This document shows, piece by piece, positions 57,640 through 64,000 of a stretch of 64,000 bases of DNA. The position numbers were made by a program, and so were the translations under genes. Under the pieces are notes generated by a model that was given only the letters and a program-made list of their open reading frames with translations, was not told the DNA's origin and ran no database searches. This DNA is from Liolophura sinensis (taxonomy: Eukaryota > Mollusca > Polyplacophora > Chitonida > Chitonidae), in contig NC_088304.1 in NCBI RefSeq assembly GCF_032854445.1, positions 19,319,850 through 19,383,849 of the forward strand, written 5' to 3'. Position 1 is the stretch's first letter. Each line of letters starts with the position of its first letter.

Positions 57640-60050
57640 AAGTGGACATTTCTAAAACATACACAAAGTGGGAAAGATTACTAACACGAATTTTACAATG
57701 TGTAACTGTGTATTTCTGCAGCCTATAAAAATAAATATTGTACAGGGTTTCAACCTTAAAGAGAGTGGAATAGAGGGTTCGTGCAGAGTTGACGAAACTC
57801 TATGGCACACCAATATAAGCATGTATGTACTATATACGTTTTCTGGAATTCTCATATATGTATGTTTAATAAATAAATTTTGCACATGAATTGTTTAGGT
57901 TTATCGTGATACGTGTTCTTGCACGAATCTTATCTTCACATCATAATAGCACCATCTTTATAAGCACTCGTTAAAAAAACATCTGAAAAAGCAGCTCTCG
58001 TGATTTGAAGAATCATGTTTCCGACAAAATTCTATTCTTATGTCACACAAGTTGGACTGTTAACATAAAGTCTCCATTCACGAGTTTCAACGGCTAGGTT
58101 GCAATATTCATTCAGTTAGGAGAGGCTTTACCTATGCAGACTTTCACAATTCTACAATTAAACCGCATGTCTCCCGGATTCAGTGTATACCATTGAATTC
58201 CAAACACTAGGACTGACTAAAATTGTAAAGGCAAGTGCAAGTGTATATATACATAGTGGCGTATGAAACGGGGGTTGGGGTCACTTTTAAAAGGGCGGTT
58301 GGCAGCATAAGCTCTCCCCCCCCACTCCCCCACCATTCCTTTTCGACCGAACCCATACAAAAAAAAAAATACACCATAGTGAATGTCTATTGCTTTCTTC
58401 ACTGCATGGAATCGGACGTTAAAAAATTTCTGTTACTTTGTTGAAACAAATTAATGCACTGTAAATTTACTGGTCAGATATTTTAACCTCGGGGACAAGC
58501 GTTCTTGTCGTCATGGTATCTGAAATTTTGTAATTTGCAAATGGGCAGTGTAACGCTGCATTCAAACGGAGTGAAACTTACGCCTGTTAATTCCTCCGGA
58601 CGGTCTCTTATTCTCCAGCACCCTGCAAAACTCGGTGCAATGTGTGCCTTATTTTATGGTATACTTTCAGCCAGGTGATAATAGTTATAAATGATGCTAA
58701 TGTTTTAGCAAGCCATGCCTGCACGTTTTCTATCACAAAGAACGTAAGTATATAAATATCGAGTTTACCTAGGATTTTATCATAGTGGTAGATAGGAAGT
58801 CCCTTTTGCGATTTTGTGGATGCTTATAGCTTTTCGTTCCGATGATCTCCATCTTAGCACAAATTTTCAATACTTTCAAGTTAAAGGCTCCGTACATCTG
58901 TTTGTATTTACCATAATTGGTCGAAAAGACATTTAGAACATGTTTCCGAGCGTCTGGAATCTCAGAGCTTCCGGGGCCTGGGCGGCCCCTGGACTCTCGC
59001 CCATACCTGACAGGGATAGTCCTCCTGCTTGCCTATCTATGACCCCACCACCTCTCTACCTTGCTGCCTACAGGTCTGATTACCCTGGCCATTGTATAAT
59101 ATCGTTCGGTTTATCCGCACGTGCTATTATAGTAAATATTTCACAACTCACATAGCGCGTACAGGAATATCAACAAAAAGTAAGTATACACATGTAAATT
59201 ATGGAACTAAATTTGTGCCAAAATGTGCAGTACAGGCCTTCTTCATCAGAACCATGAAGATGGACAAATTTTTTCTCAACACGCATTCGGCTATATAGGG
59301 TCAAAGAGCTTCTGGAGCTTGGGCGGGATTGGTTGGAATAATGACAAACTTTTCAGTTGCGTCCTGCGCCCCTGATACATGTTTGTAGTTGGGTTCAACA
59401 AGTTGAGCCAATGCATTTCACACCTAATAAACAGCGTCCCTTATTCTGAACATAAGTAAACAGCTTAAAAAGTTAAAATGTGGAGAAAACATTAAAATCA
59501 CACAAAGTTCAGACGAAAGAGTGCGAAAGGTAAGTTGTAAATGTGGTCTTCATTATTTTTTTTTCTTACGATTTTTTCTCCAAGAGAATAAGACACTTGA
59601 AAATAATGTATGGTGGATATTTGGCACCATCTCTTGATCTATATTGTGGTGGCGTAATAATGTTATAAATGAGGATATAACAAATGTTTAATAAATAAAT
59701 TTTCATTAGAATCTGGTCTTTTCAGATAACAAATGTGCTAAACCTGGATTTTGATATCATATTTATATTATAAATATATTCATAAATATTATCACAATTG
59801 AGTTTAAATGCATGTGTTTAGATATAAACCACAAATTTACATAGAAATATACTTATTAGACATGCATCACATCCTTATTTAGAACATTACTATGCAAAGA
59901 CGATACATTCCAAGGTGGTCCAACATACCTGCCGTACAAAAATATTTTCAAATACCATTTTCTCCTGAAAGAAGTTGTCATGCTCTTTAATCTGATCTTC
60001 ATGGGACCAAAATCAAAATAGAGTCAAAACGCATGTTCCGGACATTTCAA
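57640..60050. other. Intergenic, nothing firm
   Basis: Two pieces of a dispersed repeat (CTTCCGGGGCCTGGGCGGCC near 58968 and a weaker relative near 59308) are present. Otherwise the stretch is AT-rich with no motif-bearing frames. Confidence 0.45.
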
Positions 60051-60059
60051 AATAATGTT

Positions 60060-60240
60060 CTACCTTGTTCTACCTTGATCAATTGGTCCTCCATCTTCTC
60101 GGTAGACGGCGCGCAAACGTTTTTTCCATGAACTGATTGAGTCCCGAAACTCCTTACGAGAAACTTTTTTCCAGCATTCCTTGATGCGTGCTTTTACTTC
60201 ATCCTCAGTGTACAGATTACTCAAGCTATGATCTTGAAAA
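60060..60240 (-). pseudogene. Possible DNA transposase C-terminal fragment
   Basis: The minus strand reads LYTEDEVKARIKECWKKVS, then FRDSISSWKKRLRAVYREDG and GPIDQ. The pattern of a helical ARI-W segment, an I-x2-W-K-x-R-L segment and a final GG resembles the C-terminus of Tc1/mariner-type transposases. No DDE residues are in range and no inverted repeats were found. Confidence 0.35.
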
Positions 60241-60419
60241 TTGGTCAGTGTATTAACAAAATCATGCCATTTGAATGTCTCAAGTTTGAAAGGGTTTGAA
60301 CAAGGGATAATGGAGCAATGCAGTATCAAATTACGGCCCACTCGATATATATATATATGTAGGTATGCTCGGATTTTTACATCGTATATTATACTTTGCA
60401 GCAATGTTTCAGTCATATA

Positions 60420-61265
60420 ACAACGAGTTCTTTAGGTGTCTACAGTTCATAGTTTTTAAGTGATGTCATAGTTGGACTGAGCCAATCATCAGCACACTCT
60501 TTAGTCACGTGACTTGAGCACTGGAGGTGAAAACAAACCAAATTTAACCCAGGCGAGAAATAAGATTTTAACATGAATAATGAAAAATTTGGCTTTTTGG
60601 CGAGAAATTTTTTTCTGAAAAAGTAATGTGAATGTGTCCAACATTCAAATACAATAGTTTCATTTGCCCTGTAGTTCTTTAACCCTTAGAAATCGGCAAA
60701 AATCAGCATTTCGCCCATTTAGCTCCATGTAATTTATCACCTCCCGCATGTCCGGGTCCTTGCAAAGAACCCGGATGCTCAAAGCTATAGATAGGCCTAC
60801 ACTGCGTGTTCTCATGGCAGGGCGAGTCCATGTCGCCGAAGTGGTGGCCCCACTGATGTACTATGACAGTGCTGTGAGGCAAAACATTAACATGTAGGCC
60901 TAAGTTAATGGAAAACTAATTGTGGACTGTATGAAATTTACACACGATCACGAGTAGCGTATTGTGACCTATACATGCACAAATAGGCCTGCATGACGGG
61001 CGAATGGCGGGTTGATAGCTTGTGATTGTAAACCTGGGATAGTGTATTTCCACGTAAAGACGTGGGCTAACAATGCCTACAATCCAATACTTATATTGAC
61101 TCTCTATAGTTACGAATAGCCTGTTTTGGAGAGTGTGCTGATGAACTATGAATACTAACCTAGCTTCCCACTTGAAGCATGTTTTCAATGAAGCGCCACC
61201 TAGCGGGGATTTCCCTAAACTTATAGTGTACGAGTGTAGGGGATATCCCCAATTCGTGGTGTTAC
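60420..61265. other. Upstream region of the LYRM9-like gene
   Basis: I recognise no TATA box or repeat family member. Confidence 0.45.
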
Positions 61266-61269
61266 TTCC

Positions 61270-62120
61270 ATGCGAAGAACGATGAATGTTGCGAACAAAT
61301 CAGTGCGTACGCCTGTACAACTCTATCGACACCTAATGAAATGTTTGAGGAAACTTCCGGAGGATGCGAGGAGCCATTACAAACATCAAATCAGACAGGT
61401 GACACAGAAATGCGTACACATGTTTCAGTTCACTCAAAATTTCGGACATAGTGTCAAAACGTTGTGACAGCCATTTTGCGAATCTCCTGTCTCACTACAC
61501 CACAGACTGAACCAAATAAAATAGAGAGAGATAATTAGTGCGTACATTAATTCCTTGTATATGGGCCTATAAATAAGAACTCAGCCAAAAACGTAGCCCC
61601 AGTTGTCTACTTCAACTCCTGTCTTTATACTGGGCTGGCGGGCAGAGAGGAGTTCAAGTCGCACCACGAGGTGCTTCCAAAAACCACACGTCTTCCCATC
61701 AGTTCCCGTGGTAATCATTTCATACCTGACATATGACTTGAAGTCGCGACCGTTAGTTTATTTATTGGTCTATTTATGTAGTATGTGTGGTTTTCCTCAA
61801 GATCGAGTGCTGGTAGTGAAGTTTTAAAGTTTTAGATACAACCAGTATTGAATATCAACAAACATGACAAACTTGTGCTCTATAGTCCTACATTATTGGC
61901 TGTCTGTATAGATGAAGCTGGGATTAAGAGATGTCTCTTAATCCCAGGATGAAGTTATCATTTTACAGGAATTCTCTTGTGGTAACTTGTGTTCAAGAGA
62001 TTGTTTGTGTCTTCAATTTTGTCATAGGCGTATAAAAGCCATTCAGATGAAAGCAACCCTGATCGAATACAGCAGATCATAGACCGTGCGGTTCAGGACT
62101 CCGAGTGGCTTGTTAAGAAG
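61270..62120 (+). CDS. LYRM9: LYRM9-like LYR-motif protein (two clear exons)
   Basis: Small LYR-motif proteins act in mitochondria as partners of the acyl-carrier protein and in complex assembly. Exon 1 is 61270-61398: MRRTMNVANKSVRTP, the LYR region QLYRHLMKCLRKLPEDARSH, then YKHQIRQ and the donor GTGACA. Exon 2 is 62028-62120: AYKSHSDESNPDRIQQIIDR and AVQDSEWLVKK, donor GTAATG. The junction is phase 0. Recalled LYRM9 has the same blocks (LYRYLLRC, HYKHAVRQ, HSDEDNPERIQQII) and a few further residues at its end. The last residues here need a small third exon; 62431-62454 (YFFRYHD and stop after GTGCAG) is one weak candidate. Confidence 0.82.
61911..61954. repeat. Perfect hairpin between 7-bp direct repeats
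   Basis: CTGGGATTAAGAGA, TG, TCTCTTAATCCCAG form a perfect 14-bp stem (61918-61947). GATGAAG lies directly on each side. It is in the intron of the LYRM9-like gene. Confidence 0.8.
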
Positions 62121-62569
62121 GTAATGGTAGGCCTATTCCTTGATTATTCTGTGGCATGCTGCTGGTTTTGTTATATGCCAGTCCGGGCCATGTCTGAAAT
62201 GGGTGATGTTGGTCCCAATTTGGTCAGATGTTTCCAGGTTAGGAAACTATGTTGATTGTTTCCTGAATCAGAGTGCAGTGCCAGAGATTCTGGACACTCT
62301 AGCTGTCCTTATTTACCCTACGAGCGAATTATACCCATTTCAAACCTCTGTTAAACAACTCAAGATAAGAAATATCTCCTTTATGCTCTGCTTTGTATAT
62401 CTAAGCAAACCCTAAACTCAATATGTGCAGTACTTCTTTAGATACCACGATTAACAGTGGATTTAATACACAAGAGACTTGCATGTAGTCAGAATTATTT
62501 ATGTAAGATAATCCTTTAATATGCACACAGGGCATCAACAATTGCACATCTCGCTCGTATTATGCTTTA

Positions 62570-63331
62570 CATGTTTGCAAAACTTAAGCTCAATACATGT
62601 ATGCAAAACTTAAGCTCAATACATGTATGCAAAACTTAAGCTCAATACATGCATGTAAAACTTAAGCTCAATACATACATGTATGCAAAACTTAAGCTCA
62701 ATACATGTATGCAAAACTTAAGCTCAATACATACATGTATGCAAAACTTAAGCTCAATACATGTATGCAAAATTTAAGCTCAATACATACATGTATGCAA
62801 AATTTAAGCTCAATACATGTATGGAAAACTTAAGCTCAATACATGTATGCAAAACTTAAAATCAATACATGTATGCAAAACTTAAGCTCAATACATACAT
62901 GTATACAAAACTTAAGCTCAATACATGTATGCAAAACTTAAGCTCAATACATTTATGCAAAACTTAAGCTCAATACATGTATGCAAAACTTAAGCCCAAT
63001 ACATGTATGCAAAACTTAAGCTCAATACATACATGTATGCAAAACTTAAGCTCAATACATGTATGCAAAATTTAAGCTCAATACATACATGTATGCAAAA
63101 TTTAAGCTCAATACATGTATGGAAAACTTAAGCTCAATACATGTATGCAAAACTTAAAATCAATACATGTATGCAAAACTTAAGCTCAATACATACATGT
63201 ATACAAAACTTAAGCTCAATACATGTATGCAAAACTTAAGCTCAATACATTTATGCAAAACTTAAGCTCAATACATGTTTGCAAAACTTAAGCCCAATAC
63301 ATGTATGCAAAACTTAAGCTCAATACATGTA
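62570..63331 (+). repeat. 26-30-bp minisatellite with 298-bp higher-order block
   Basis: The unit is TGCAAAACTTAAGCTCAATA, CATGTA (26 bases), with 30-base variants that have an extra CATA. Variant units occur in the same order twice, 298 bases apart: TGGAAAAC at 62822/63120, AAAATCAAT, TATACAAAAC, ATTTATGC, AAGCCCAAT at 62992/63290. This shows a recent duplication of a block of about eleven units. Confidence 0.93.
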
Positions 63332-63334
63332 GTG

Positions 63335-64000
63335 CTTATTGAGATACATGTACTTATATATACTGCTAACATGCTTAGCCTTACTGTGACATTGGTTTAA
63401 TTAAGAGAGTTAAACACCTCAGATCAATACATGTACACTTCCAGAAAGCTGATAAAGTAGATGAAGTAAGTCTAGATGTGAAATGTAAATTAAGTAGGAC
63501 TGTTGTTTGTGTGGCTCTGAAGGGGTGGTTAAATTTCTTGTTGTGATTATTTTCTCTCTGATGTTTTCTCTGGCTGCGTTTTTAGTGTGACTGGTTGCAA
63601 TGTAACATCTGTCTGAAATAATATTTAGCCTGACCATTTGAGCTGACATCGCTGCCTTTCCAATCTTGCACAGTCAGCACATATGAAGCCTATAAAACTT
63701 TGAAGATGCATTTTGGAGTCCAGATTTGTTATGTATTTGTTGAAAATGGTTACAAATAATACGTGAGAGAGAGAATCTTTTCCATGAAAGCTAGCTGAAA
63801 TTGTTTCCTGTTCAAGAAAAGTTTGTCAGTGCTATATTGAATGTGTTCAATTCAGGAAACAGTCATTCCAAAATTAAATATCTCAGACTAACGAAGACTA
63901 ATGACAAAGACACATGCTATATAATAACAAGTATATACTTGGCTATTCTGGTGCAAGAGTTCATTGTGCAGCAAGCTGCAGGAGCGGAGAAAAATGAAAC
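63335..64000. other. Nothing recognised to the window end
   Basis: Only a motif-free 76-codon frame on the minus strand is present. A final exon of the LYRM9-like gene could lie here or beyond, but I cannot point to one. Confidence 0.45.

Noticed and set aside
62570-63331. CRISPR-like regular repeat
   Set aside because: The repeats are contiguous with no spacers, and the window is animal DNA.

Overview
The window is animal nuclear DNA, AT-rich and gene-poor, with short exons, canonical GT/AG introns, many tRNA-derived SINEs and long minisatellites. The dominant SINE, which ends in ...GAGTACGGCGTAAAACACCAATCAAATAAATAAA, and the cluster of interleukin-17-like cytokine genes point to a lophotrochozoan, most likely a bivalve mollusc. 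The species cannot be fixed from the sequence alone.

Layout. 1-25.4 kb: three IL-17-like genes, all on the minus strand. Each has a tiny first coding exon, a phase-0 intron, one large second exon, and a TATA box about 60-77 bases before the start codon. The first two are close paralogues with a near-identical 178-base tract, which suggests gene conversion. Between and around them lie SINEs, a 72-bp minisatellite, a Penelope-like reverse transcriptase fragment and a fossil DIRS-like retroelement. 25.4-31.8 kb: mostly empty, with SINEs and a 220-bp hairpin MITE flanked by TA.

31.8-45.3 kb: two arrays of the same 53-bp minisatellite in opposite orientation enclose about 9.8 kb. That block holds a multi-exon gene I cannot name (five phase-consistent 3' exons, stop at 42257, polyadenylation signal following). 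A 5.06-kb RNase H-bearing LINE (I/Nimb type) sits in one of its introns, flanked by an exact 13-bp target-site duplication. The LINE has lost the catalytic centre of its reverse transcriptase.

45.7-64 kb: three recognisable host genes. The first is a membrane-anchored FkbM-family methyltransferase (three exons, +). The second is ETFBKMT/METTL20, the methyltransferase of electron-transfer flavoprotein beta (three exons, -), whose middle exon carries an apparent 2-base CA insertion. The third is a LYRM9-like LYR-motif gene (two clear exons, +). Two of these three suggest mitochondrial products, but the three do not form an operon-like unit. The window ends in a 26-30-bp minisatellite with a recent 298-bp block duplication.

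All exon calls, repeat boundaries and identities were made by eye. Gene names rest on recalled family motifs, not on database searches.
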